Positions 1 to 5,928 are shown, numbered from the stretch's first letter. The stretch: 13,614 bases of DNA from an uncultured Bacteroidales bacterium (GCA_949123685.1 CASBHZ010000079.1:1-13614), one strand, 5' to 3'. A program made the numbers and translations. The notes: generated from the sequence alone by a model not told the origin.

Positions 1-46
1 AGATACTATCGCGTGACTGGAGTTCAGACGTGTGCTCTTCCGATCT
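1..46. other. Illumina sequencing adapter remnant (not genomic)
   Basis: Positions 13-46 match the standard TruSeq index-read/read-2 primer, beginning GTGACTGGAGTTC and ending GCTCTTCCGATCT. Positions 1-4 (AGAT) match the end of the P7 flow-cell oligo and 5-12 (ACTATCGC) sit exactly where an 8-nt i7 index belongs. The order P7 end, index, read-2 primer is the known adapter layout, so this is untrimmed library sequence joined to the contig end. Biological sequence starts at about 47. The match is made from memory of the adapter sequence. Confidence 0.96.
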
Positions 47-68
47 CATCAGGGCTTTCTTGCGGATG

Positions 69-99
69 CAAAGTTAATAAAAATTTTACTTTCCGCAAA
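69..99 (-). promoter_or_regulatory. Bacteroidales-type promoter reading off the left edge
   Basis: Read on the minus strand, a -33 TTTG (96-99) is separated by exactly 19 bp (77-95) from a -7 TAACTTTG (69-76), followed by CATCC. This is the full TTTG-N19-TAnnTTTG consensus. Transcription would start near 60-64 and run leftward, away from the coiled-coil membrane protein gene that ends at 128. Only about 15 nt of the transcript survive before the adapter, so the gene it served cannot be identified. Confidence 0.7.
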
Positions 100-127
100 A
101 TTTAGCCTAAGAAACTATTTAAATGTT

Positions 128-1396
128 TCATTCAAATCTTATGCGAGACTTGCGAAGCACTTTCCAGGCACCGTTTTCGAACATTGCCGTGCCGGCGTTC
201 TCTGTAACAATATTGTTAGCACCTTCCGTGTCTTCAATATCTATAGCAGAGCAGCCGCCTGACAGATATTCCACCGGATTACTCAAGGCGATACCCGTAA
301 CCTCCGGAACATCCACAACATGGAAAGTTCCTACGAGACCGTCACGTGTTTCAAGACGATATATCGAATTGCCGGGATTAAGACGGCGATCTGCACGCAC
401 GAAAAGTCCACGACCATTGACACGACCAAGATAAAGCACATTCGCAGAATTACGGGCTGGTGCCTGAGGTTTTGGCTCAGGCTTTGACTGAGCAGCCATT
501 TCCGTCTTTTGTGCCTTCAATGCCTTGATTTCCGAAGCAAGACGCTTGTTCTCTGCCTGCAGTTCCTCGAATGCAGATTTATATTCTTCCATAGCAGACT
601 TAACAGAAACATACTGTTTGCGCAATTCGGCATTCTCTTTGTTGACATTGCCGGCAGCATCCCCTTGGCGGGAAGCGTCCTCTCGAGCAAGAGGCTCAGA
701 CTGTTTCTTCATCATGTTTGCAGCAAACACAACAAGCCAAATCACCACACCTATAAGAATCACAAGAACAAGGACATAAATCCATGTCCCGCTTTCCTCT
801 TTCTTATACTGACGCTCTTCCGCATCCTGGGCAATCGCATTCTGGTCTGCAAGAATCTCTTCCTGTTTTTCTAATATTTGCTCACCATTTTCCGCAGGCT
901 TAGCCGGCGTTTCGGAAACATCTCCGACTGCTGATGCAGCAACCGGTTTCGACTCTTCAGCAACCGGGGTCACAGCCACCGGCTCTTCAACAAGCTTCTG
1001 CTCTTTGGAAGCCGGAGCACCAACAGTCATGGCTGAAATACGCTGTTTTACACGAGAACGCGCAGCCTTTCCTTTCTCCGCAAGATTAGGCGAAGTGAAA
1101 AAAGTGACACCCCAGAACTCCAGAAGTTTTGCTTTATCCCACGAAGCATAATCTCCAGGAATTTTCACAGACCTGAAAGCCTTAAGGTTTTCCTTCTCCT
1201 TAGCTTTCAGCTTAGATTCAAGTTGAGCCATCGACGTGGCTCGAAAATCGTCCAGATATCCGGATCCGTCATTGGCATATCTGAGATACGCCTGTGCCGT
1301 AATGGCTTTCGCCTCCTCCATCTCCTTTTCCGTGACTGCCAGCGCAGGAATAGCGCAGAAAGCAATAATCACAGACGCAATTATTTTCTTTATCAT
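128..1396 (-). CDS. Signal-peptide, single-TM, coiled-coil protein of unknown function
   Basis: I do not recognise a named family. The 422-residue product starts with a Sec-type signal sequence (1-20, ending PALA). A basic, mostly helical segment follows (about 22-125), then a Pro/Ala/Glu-rich linker (about 128-200), a strong transmembrane helix (about 204-227, then MMKK), a coiled coil (about 252-300, with ELRKQYVSVKSAMEEY heptads), a Pro/Lys spacer, and a C-terminal beta-rich region (about 318-422; LYLGRVNGRGLFV, IYRLETRDGLVGTFHV). If the signal peptide is cleaved and the helix acts as stop-transfer, the N-terminal part is periplasmic and the coiled coil plus C-terminal domain cytoplasmic, which would suit a trans-envelope scaffold or sensor; that is inference. 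It starts at ATG 1396, 81 nt downstream of rpoN on the same strand, so co-transcription is plausible. Confidence 0.85.
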   Translation of the reverse strand: MIKKIIASVIIAFCAIPALAVTEKEMEEAKAITAQAYLRYANDGSGYLDDFRATSMAQLESKLKAKEKENLKAFRSVKIPGDYASWDKAKLLEFWGVTFFTSPNLAEKGKAARSRVKQRISAMTVGAPASKEQKLVEEPVAVTPVAEESKPVAASAVGDVSETPAKPAENGEQILEKQEEILADQNAIAQDAEERQYKKEESGTWIYVLVLVILIGVVIWLVVFAANMMKKQSEPLAREDASRQGDAAGNVNKENAELRKQYVSVKSAMEEYKSAFEELQAENKRLASEIKALKAQKTEMAAQSKPEPKPQAPARNSANVLYLGRVNGRGLFVRADRRLNPGNSIYRLETRDGLVGTFHVVDVPEVTGIALSNPVEYLSGGCSAIDIEDTEGANNIVTENAGTAMFENGAWKVLRKSRIRFE

Positions 1397-1423
1397 ATTT
1401 TTATTTTATATGTTAGGGACAAG

Positions 1424-1472
1424 TTTCAAGAACACATCAACAGCAATATTGCCCGAACACGCATTCTTGAAA
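1424..1472 (-). repeat. Inverted repeat between rpoN and the downstream gene
   Basis: TTTCAAGAA (1424-1432) and its exact complement TTCTTGAAA (1464-1472) flank a 31-nt spacer holding a perfect palindrome GCAATATTGC (1443-1452). It lies in the 81-nt gap after the rpoN stop. No T-run follows on the minus strand, so it is not an obvious terminator. It could be an mRNA structure controlling read-through or translation of the next gene, or chance in AT-rich sequence. Confidence 0.35.
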
Positions 1473-1477
1473 TCCGT

Positions 1478-2848
1478 CTACAATTTTTTACGCAAACGAG
1501 CCACCGGAATACCCTGGCGATCTCTATATTTAGCAACAGTGCGACGAGACACCTCATACCCCCTTGCCGTCATTTCCTCCATAATTCTCTGGTCAGAAAG
1601 GGGATGCCTTTTGTCTTCATTCTCCACCATGGCGGCAATCTCCGCCTCAATTTTCCGGTTCGTGGCAGCATTGCCATCTTCTGCAGTCTCCCCGATTGAA
1701 TCGCTAAAAAAGAATCTCAACGGGAAAATGCCCCATGGGGTCGCCACGAACTTATTGGTCGTGGCTCGCGATATCACAGAAAGGTCAAGACCGGTAAGCT
1801 CAGCCACATTCTTTATCATCATCGGTCTTAATTTATAAACATCCTCAGTCAGGAAATATTCTTTCTGAATTTTCACGATAGCCGACATCACCGACATCAT
1901 GGTCTGCTGACGCTGCGTGAGAACGCGTATAAAATCCCTTGCATCATTATATCGGCTCACTATAAATTCAGACCCTTTCTTTGGTCTTCCTTTAGCCGTG
2001 CGTTCAAGATTAGCCATAGCCTGATCGAAACTCTGTTCAATCTGCAATTCCGGAATCTTATTGTTGAGCGATATGGTGATCTCTCCATCTTCATTATTAA
2101 CAATAAAATCCGGGATTATTATATTCGATTCTTCAGATGGATCAGAACTGAGGGCATTTCCCGGCTTGGGATTCAACGAAAGGATCAAGGCGAGAGCCTC
2201 GTCAGCACGATCCGGCGACATATGCAACTGCGATATGATCCGATGCTTATGCTTCATGGCAAAAGCGTCATAGGCTTCACGGATTATACGCAAGGCATCA
2301 TCCCGAACTTCCCCGGGGGGCAATGACACAAGCTGAAGTTCCAGACAATCACGCAGATCGAACGCTCCCACCCCGGGCGGGTCAAGACTCCGAACAGCGT
2401 CAAGAGCCTCACGAGCCTCCACATCATCAACATCTATTCCCGGACCGAAAGCCATGTCATTGACAAGGTTAGGCAACGTTCTGCCGAGATAGCCGTTAGA
2501 ATCGAGATTACCTATTATATATCTTGCGGCAAGTTCAACCTTAGGTGAAAGGCGTCTCTCCGAAAGCTGTGAATAAAGATGGTCATAAAGAGATTCCGAC
2601 TCATCTGCCGGAGCAAAAGCCGGGTATTCGTCCTCGCCACCACGGGCAAAAAACAAAGGATAACGGTTCGTGTCTTCCTCCTGTGTCTCTTCCTTCACTC
2701 CAAGAGCCGGATTGTCTTCCAGTTCCCGCTCCACGGCATCGTCAAGTTCAGGCGCATTGAGTTCCAGCAGTTTCACGAAGCGAAGCTGCTGCTGTGAAAG
2801 GCGCATCCCTATGCGCTGTTCCATTTTCAGACTCTGAGACTTTGTCAA
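1478..2848 (-). CDS. rpoN: RNA polymerase sigma-54 factor
   Basis: Sigma-54 directs RNA polymerase to -24/-12 promoters and needs an AAA+ enhancer-binding ATPase to open them. Region I is the Gln/Leu-rich N-terminus (SLKMEQRIGMRLSQQQLRF, about 6-24, then KLLEL). An acidic region II (about 52-85) follows, then the core-binding domain (about 85-290), a helix-turn-helix (about 345-380, IKNVAELTGLDLSVISR then FPLRFFFS), and the RpoN box SRRTVAKYR (434-442), with Ser in the usual first Ala position. At 456 residues it is normal length. The codon at 2848 is TTG, not ATG. A gap-free match of SLKMEQ to the start of enterobacterial RpoN (recalled, not searched) favours TTG; the alternative is ATG at 2824, losing eight residues. 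It follows tRNA-Leu and its hairpin on the same strand. No sigma-54 activator lies in the window. Confidence 0.96.
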   Translation of the reverse strand: MTKSQSLKMEQRIGMRLSQQQLRFVKLLELNAPELDDAVERELEDNPALGVKEETQEEDTNRYPLFFARGGEDEYPAFAPADESESLYDHLYSQLSERRLSPKVELAARYIIGNLDSNGYLGRTLPNLVNDMAFGPGIDVDDVEAREALDAVRSLDPPGVGAFDLRDCLELQLVSLPPGEVRDDALRIIREAYDAFAMKHKHRIISQLHMSPDRADEALALILSLNPKPGNALSSDPSEESNIIIPDFIVNNEDGEITISLNNKIPELQIEQSFDQAMANLERTAKGRPKKGSEFIVSRYNDARDFIRVLTQRQQTMMSVMSAIVKIQKEYFLTEDVYKLRPMMIKNVAELTGLDLSVISRATTNKFVATPWGIFPLRFFFSDSIGETAEDGNAATNRKIEAEIAAMVENEDKRHPLSDQRIMEEMTARGYEVSRRTVAKYRDRQGIPVARLRKKL

Positions 2849-2866
2849 TTGGGAGCAAAGATTAAA

Positions 2867-2914
2867 ATTAGGAGTTAGCAGTAAAGGAAAATTTCCTAAC
2901 TCCTAACTCCTAAT
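2867..2914 (-). terminator. tRNA-Leu terminator hairpin with a heptamer repeat
   Basis: Downstream of tRNA-Leu on the minus strand, ATTAGGAGTTAG (complement of 2903-2914) pairs perfectly over 12 bp with CTAACTCCTAAT (complement of 2867-2878), followed by TTTAATCTTTG. The left arm contains a repeated CTAACTC heptamer on the plus strand (from 2896 and 2903), so the stem can form in either of two registers. An inner AGGAAA/TTTCCT can extend the alternative register. It probably ends the tRNA transcript just before rpoN. Confidence 0.6.
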
Positions 2915-2927
2915 CATTAATTAACAG

Positions 2928-3012
2928 TACAGAAAGTGGGACTCGAACCCACACAGCCGATAAAGGCCAAAGGATTTTAAGTCCTTCGTGTCTACCATTC
3001 CACCATTTCTGC
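2928..3012 (-). tRNA. tRNA-Leu (anticodon TAA)
   Basis: This class II tRNA of about 85 nt decodes UUA and possibly UUG. Acceptor stem GCAGAAA (3006-3012, minus strand) pairs with TTTCTGT (2929-2935); the first pair is G-U and the discriminator is A at 2928. The D arm contains GGTGGAATGGTAGACAC. The anticodon stem AAGGA/TCCTT encloses loop CTTAAAA with anticodon TAA. A long variable arm (GCC/GGC stem) follows, then a T arm GTGGG-TTCGAGT-CCCAC. CCA is not encoded. A full promoter lies just upstream and a hairpin terminator downstream. The anticodon and long variable arm together make the Leu call firm. Confidence 0.96.
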
Positions 3013-3046
3013 ATCCATAATTCCGGTCTCATCCGGAGTTCAGATG

Positions 3047-3078
3047 CAAAATTAATCTCTTTTAATGAAAATTCCAAA
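3047..3078 (-). promoter_or_regulatory. tRNA-Leu promoter (TTTG-N20-TAATTTTG)
   Basis: On the minus strand a -33 TTTG (3075-3078), a 20-bp spacer (3055-3074) and -7 TAATTTTG (3047-3054), followed by CATC, match the Bacteroidales consensus. Transcription would start at about 3040, leaving a leader of roughly 28 nt before the mature tRNA 5' end at 3012. That leader contains a small CCGGA/TCCGG inverted repeat. The tRNA is the only gene immediately downstream. Confidence 0.72.
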
Positions 3079-3119
3079 TAACTTTACATCCAAATTATAA
3101 TCACGACCGCATATTTGAT

Positions 3120-3127
3120 TAATTTTG
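3120..3127 (+). promoter_or_regulatory. -7 element of the beta-lactamase promoter
   Basis: TAATTTTG followed by CAC matches the TAnnTTTG -7 consensus, 53 nt before the beta-lactamase ATG. No TTTG occurs at the expected 19-21 bp spacing upstream (about 3095-3100 reads TTATAA), so the -33 half is missing or weak. That would suit low basal expression. It is divergent from the tRNA-Leu promoter. Confidence 0.45.
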
Positions 3128-3180
3128 CACACCAACGCGTTTAAACAAGACAAATATCATCAATCCGAATTATAAGAATC

Positions 3181-4131
3181 ATGAATTACAACTATTGTTT
3201 ATTGCTCTCCATAATAGCAATAATCTTATCGGGATGCTCCCTAAACTCCACACAGAAGCATAATGAAAGTCAGGAAGAAAAGAAATCTTTTGAAGCACTG
3301 AAAGATTCTTTGACAAGCATCACAACAAAATATCCGGGCGAGATCGGAATAGCATTGATAATTGACAGCAAAGATACCATAACCATAAATAACAAGGACA
3401 AATATCCACTTATGAGTGTTTTTAAGCTCCACCAAGCGATCGCATTGTGTCATCTGTTCGACCAAACAGCCACATCTCTTGACACCATTATAAATATTGA
3501 AAGAAAAGGCCTAAACCCGCACACATGGTCCCCCATGCTTAAAGAACATTCCGAAGACAACATACGACTGACCGTGAAAGAACTCTTACGCTACACCCTA
3601 ATACATAGCGACAATAATGCAAGCAATCTCATGTTTGACCGTCTGGAAAACATTTCAGACACAGATAGCCTTATAGCCACAATCATACCGAGAAACAGTT
3701 TCCGACTTTCTGTAACGGAAGCCGAGATGGCATCCGATCATGCGAAAGCCTATGAGAACCATTCCTCCCCGTTGGGTGTTGCCGAGCTTATCGAGAAGCT
3801 TTTTAACGACAGCATTATAAGTCCCGCCAAACAGGAGTTCATTTGCACAACGCTCCGGCAATGCCAGACAGGTACCGACAGGATTGTCGCACCATTGACA
3901 AACAAAAAGGGGGTTAGCGTGTCACACAAGACTGGCTCAGGATTCAGGGATCACGGAATACTCTCCGCTCACAATGATGCCGCCTACGTTTCACTTCCAG
4001 ACGGAAGACACTACACCTTGGTTGTACTTGTCAAAGATTTTAACGGATCAGAAAAAGAAGCTGCAAAAGCCATAGCAGACATCTCCGCCATTACATATGA
4101 AACAATCTCGCTTCAAAAGTATGTTTTATAA
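3181..4131 (+). CDS. bla: Class A beta-lactamase, CfxA-like, lipoprotein
   Basis: A serine beta-lactamase hydrolyses beta-lactams through an acyl-enzyme in the periplasm. Visible motifs: S79-V-F-K82 (Ambler S70xxK73), S143-D-N145 (SDN 130-132), omega-loop Glu E180 in VTEAEM (E166), and K250-T-G252 (KTG 234-236). Compared from memory, the stretches PGEIG, SVFK-HQA, TWSPMLK, SDNNASNLMF, DHxKAY and AHND follow CfxA of Bacteroides/Prevotella (subclass A2) closely. A lipobox LSGC (C19) follows a short hydrophobic stretch, so it is probably lipidated; no acidic surface-export signal follows the Cys, suggesting the periplasmic face. The usual Asn170 position is Ala184. G+C is low: hand counts gave 20/60 (3181-3240) and 26/60 (3541-3600), against 36/60 in pnp (6421-6480). 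No mobilisation genes are adjacent. A substrate range cannot be read from sequence. Confidence 0.93.
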   Translation: MNYNYCLLLSIIAIILSGCSLNSTQKHNESQEEKKSFEALKDSLTSITTKYPGEIGIALIIDSKDTITINNKDKYPLMSVFKLHQAIALCHLFDQTATSLDTIINIERKGLNPHTWSPMLKEHSEDNIRLTVKELLRYTLIHSDNNASNLMFDRLENISDTDSLIATIIPRNSFRLSVTEAEMASDHAKAYENHSSPLGVAELIEKLFNDSIISPAKQEFICTTLRQCQTGTDRIVAPLTNKKGVSVSHKTGSGFRDHGILSAHNDAAYVSLPDGRHYTLVVLVKDFNGSEKEAAKAIADISAITYETISLQKYVL

Positions 4132-4144
4132 CAATATGAAAAAT

Positions 4145-4175
4145 TTTGCAAAAATAAACATCTTATGTAATTTTG
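4145..4175 (+). promoter_or_regulatory. Full-consensus promoter of a candidate small RNA
   Basis: A -33 TTTG (4145-4148), exactly 19 bp of spacer (4149-4167) and a -7 TAATTTTG (4168-4175), followed by CATC, give a complete Bacteroidales promoter. It starts 14 nt after the beta-lactamase stop and points right. The next rightward protein gene is pnp at 6033, beyond a terminator and two leftward genes, so this promoter must serve a short local transcript. Confidence 0.72.
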
Positions 4176-4180
4176 CATCG

Positions 4181-4370
4181 GAGGGAAGGTATCAATCCTT
4201 TCAAAATGAAATTAGGAACCCACCTCTCCCTTAACATTAAGCCACATTGGCTTACAATCAGACACAGATAATGACAGAATCATTATAAGCATGCAAGCAA
4301 CAGGGTAATTGATTATTATTTTGACCTTAATCGAAGAAGAAAAGGCTCCTACGTGAGTCGGAGCCTTTTC
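4181..4370 (+). ncRNA. Candidate structured small RNA, about 190 nt
   Basis: The unit runs from a full-consensus promoter (4145-4175) to a strong hairpin terminator (4340-4369). Between them are a bulged stem GGGA-AGGT/ACCT-C-TCCC (about 4184-4230) enclosing TCC-TTTC/GAAA-GGA, a perfect 7-bp hairpin TAAGCCA-CAT-TGGCTTA (4238-4254) and a perfect 7-bp hairpin ATAATGA-CAGAA-TCATTAT (4268-4286). A single short reading frame (4206-4271, 21 codons, MKLGTHLSLN...) lies inside, so a leader-type or microprotein transcript is an alternative. I could not match it by eye to 6S, tmRNA, SRP RNA or RNase P RNA. The 5' end is estimated from the promoter spacing. Confidence 0.5.
4340..4369. terminator. Bidirectional hairpin terminator
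   Basis: AAAAGGCTCC (4340-4349) and GGAGCCTTTT (4360-4369) form a perfect 10-bp stem with a 10-nt loop. Rightward it ends in TTTTCTC and would stop the candidate small RNA. Leftward it ends in TTTTCTTCTTCG and would stop the SUI1/redoxin transcript. The two units converge here. Confidence 0.8.
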
Positions 4371-4372
4371 TC

Positions 4373-4404
4373 ACAAACCGCAGTCTGCAAGAGCTGCGGT
4401 TTGT
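4373..4404. terminator. Second hairpin of a tandem pair
   Basis: ACAAACCGCAG (4373-4383) and CTGCGGTTTGT (4394-4404) form a perfect 11-bp stem around a 10-nt loop, three nt from the first hairpin. On the minus strand it lies 14 nt past the SUI1 stop codon. It lacks a clean T-run on that side, so it may help as a stabilising 3' stem or anti-read-through element, with the first hairpin doing the actual termination. Confidence 0.55.
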
Positions 4405-4417
4405 TGTGTTTTCAACA

Positions 4418-4759
4418 TCAGCCGCCTTTTACCGGATATCCGAGATTCCTGAGAAATCCGGCAAAGCGCTCGCGACATTCACCCTGAATGAGGATCTCAC
4501 CCCCTCTCGCGCTTCCGCCCACGCCAAGATGACGTTTAGCCTTCGAAGCAATCTCTTCCAACTCGTCATCCTGACATTTAAAACCTTCGGCAATAGTAGC
4601 CGTCTTCCCTCTTCTGCCTTTCTTTTCTACGAAAATACGTATCGTTTCTTTGGGGGAAACCTTTGGTTCAGAAACAGTTTCCCCTTCAACAGATTCAACT
4701 GAATCTGCTGCTTCAGGAAGCTCATCCCTAAGCTGAGACAACATATCTTTCCAATCCAC
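4418..4759 (-). CDS. yciH: SUI1/YciH-type translation initiation factor
   Basis: This is an eIF1-like SUI1-fold protein. Family members bind the small ribosomal subunit and influence start-codon fidelity; the bacterial role is less settled. The 113-residue product has a short acidic N-terminal extension (about 1-37) and a SUI1 domain (about 38-113) with the hallmark HLGVGGSARGGEILIQG and a C-terminal LRNLGYPVKGG. The start codon at 4759 is GTG, giving residues DWKD just after the Met; DWK occurs near the N-terminus of Bacteroides homologues (memory), which supports GTG over the next ATG at 4744. It lies 34 nt downstream of the redoxin gene on the same strand, with a TTTAAACA motif in that gap. 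Termination is at the hairpins 4340-4404. Confidence 0.93.
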   Translation of the reverse strand: MDWKDMLSQLRDELPEAADSVESVEGETVSEPKVSPKETIRIFVEKKGRRGKTATIAEGFKCQDDELEEIASKAKRHLGVGGSARGGEILIQGECRERFAGFLRNLGYPVKGG

Positions 4760-4793
4760 TCCGGTATCGTTTTAATAAGAAGCTGTTTAAAAA

Positions 4794-5879
4794 TCAGAGT
4801 TTATTACGCAATTCAGCAACGCTTTGGGCACGATCCAGCAAACGTCCGTCCGCGCTATAGATAAAGAACGTAGGAAGCACACCTACATTATAGTTACGGA
4901 GGGCGTCAGAAGTCATGCCGGCGGGATCAATGACAGTGGTCCAGCGCAAATTCTTTGCCGCATCACGCCATGCATACTGATCTCCATCAAATGAGACATG
5001 ATAGATAGCCACATTCCCGCCATAATTGTCATAAAGTTCGGAAAGGGCAATATTCATAGCCGGGGATTCCGGCTGATTCATCATGCCGAAAACGAGAACC
5101 GTTTTCTTCCCTTTGCCTGCAACCTCTGAAAGCTTGACATTTTTGCCCTTCTCGTCCGGGAGGTCAATATCTATCAATGTTATCTCCTCTGCTTCTACCA
5201 CTCGCTTCTTGCCATGAGCGGCATTGCGGCGGCGCATCGCCTGCAAGCTGACATCACGCAGCATTCCAGCATGAGGATCATTGGGACGGAACTGATCGAA
5301 GGCAGTTGCGACAGCGGCGTAATATTTTGCATCCGACATTGACTCAGGATCATACAGAGGCTTGCCGTCAACTATCTTTGTCAGCACATAATAACCGATT
5401 ATACCTCCCTGAGAATCTTTCAGATACTTATTATAGACATTCTTCTTGAAAGCTTCACGCTTTGCCTCGTCGGCAAAATCAAGAGCCATCAACTCCTTCT
5501 CGAATGAAGCGAGATTGGCCGCCTGCTCAGACCCTCCGACTGTAAAATCAGTGCCAAAGGCGGCAGCCGGAGAATCGATCGTTATATTTTCTACATAATC
5601 AACCGGGAAATATATGAATTTACCATCAAGCGAAAGACGATATATTTCAGGCGATGCCGGCGCGTCAGACTTGATTTCAAACTTGCCGGAAGCATTGACC
5701 TTAGTAGAATCCACTGCAATCCATCTGCCATGGAAGTCAGATTTCTCCAATATCAGAGATTTATCCGCCCCGCCATCCACTTCTCCGGAGACTTTAAACT
5801 GAGGTTCGCCACAAGACGACAATATAGCCAACGGGATAGAAAAGAGGAAGATTTTATGGAAAACTGATGAAATTTTCAT
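4794..5879 (-). CDS. Thioredoxin-fold lipoprotein lacking redox cysteines
   Basis: The 361-residue product has a lipoprotein signal (1-22) with lipobox LSSC (C23). An N-terminal beta-rich DUF4369-like domain follows (about 27-115; FKVSGEVDGG, GKFEIK, ENITID), then a helical middle (about 118-225) and a C-terminal AhpC/TSA or TlpA-like thioredoxin fold (about 234-361). The fold is recognised from DLPDEKGKNVKLSEVAGKGK, the strand TVLVFG, and the cis-Pro loop VGVLPTFFI (P336). Where active members have a W-C-x-x-C motif, this has GMMNQPESPAMN (265-276), and the lipidated C23 is the only Cys in the protein. It therefore cannot do CxxC redox chemistry; a binding, chaperone-like or structural envelope role is inferred. 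It starts at ATG 5879 and is followed by SUI1 34 nt later. Confidence 0.9.
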   Translation of the reverse strand: MKISSVFHKIFLFSIPLAILSSCGEPQFKVSGEVDGGADKSLILEKSDFHGRWIAVDSTKVNASGKFEIKSDAPASPEIYRLSLDGKFIYFPVDYVENITIDSPAAAFGTDFTVGGSEQAANLASFEKELMALDFADEAKREAFKKNVYNKYLKDSQGGIIGYYVLTKIVDGKPLYDPESMSDAKYYAAVATAFDQFRPNDPHAGMLRDVSLQAMRRRNAAHGKKRVVEAEEITLIDIDLPDEKGKNVKLSEVAGKGKKTVLVFGMMNQPESPAMNIALSELYDNYGGNVAIYHVSFDGDQYAWRDAAKNLRWTTVIDPAGMTSDALRNYNVGVLPTFFIYSADGRLLDRAQSVAELRNKL

Positions 5880-5920
5880 ATCTGATTAATATATTTTGAA
5901 TCTTTTTTAATTTGCGACTG

Positions 5921-5928
5921 CAAATATA
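5921..5928 (-). promoter_or_regulatory. -7 element of the redoxin promoter
   Basis: TATATTTG followed by CAG on the minus strand matches TAnnTTTG, about 41 nt upstream of the redoxin ATG. No clear -33 TTTG occurs at the expected spacing. A small stem ATTTGC-GACT-GCAAAT (about 5910-5925) overlaps the element. It is back to back with the pnp -7 element. Confidence 0.5.

Noticed and set aside
32..262. Small rightward ORF at the left edge
   Set aside because: It begins inside the sequencing adapter and then runs antisense to the coiled-coil membrane gene; no protein signal.
1480..1500. TTTACGCAAACG near the rpoN stop, shared with the pnp leader repeat
   Set aside because: Here it encodes the C-terminal RLRKK residues of RpoN in reverse; the shared 12-mer is best explained as chance in coding sequence.
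2928..4131. tRNA-Leu as an integration site for an island carrying the beta-lactamase
   Set aside because: Islands normally enter at the tRNA 3' end, which faces rpoN here; bla lies on the 5' side. No integrase, no duplicated tRNA 3' end and no transposase are visible.
4181..4370. Identity of the small transcript as tmRNA, RNase P RNA or SRP RNA
   Set aside because: It lacks the tRNA-like ends and tag frame of tmRNA, the conserved RNase P core, and the SRP GGAAG-type apical motif in a long hairpin; it is also too short for the first two.
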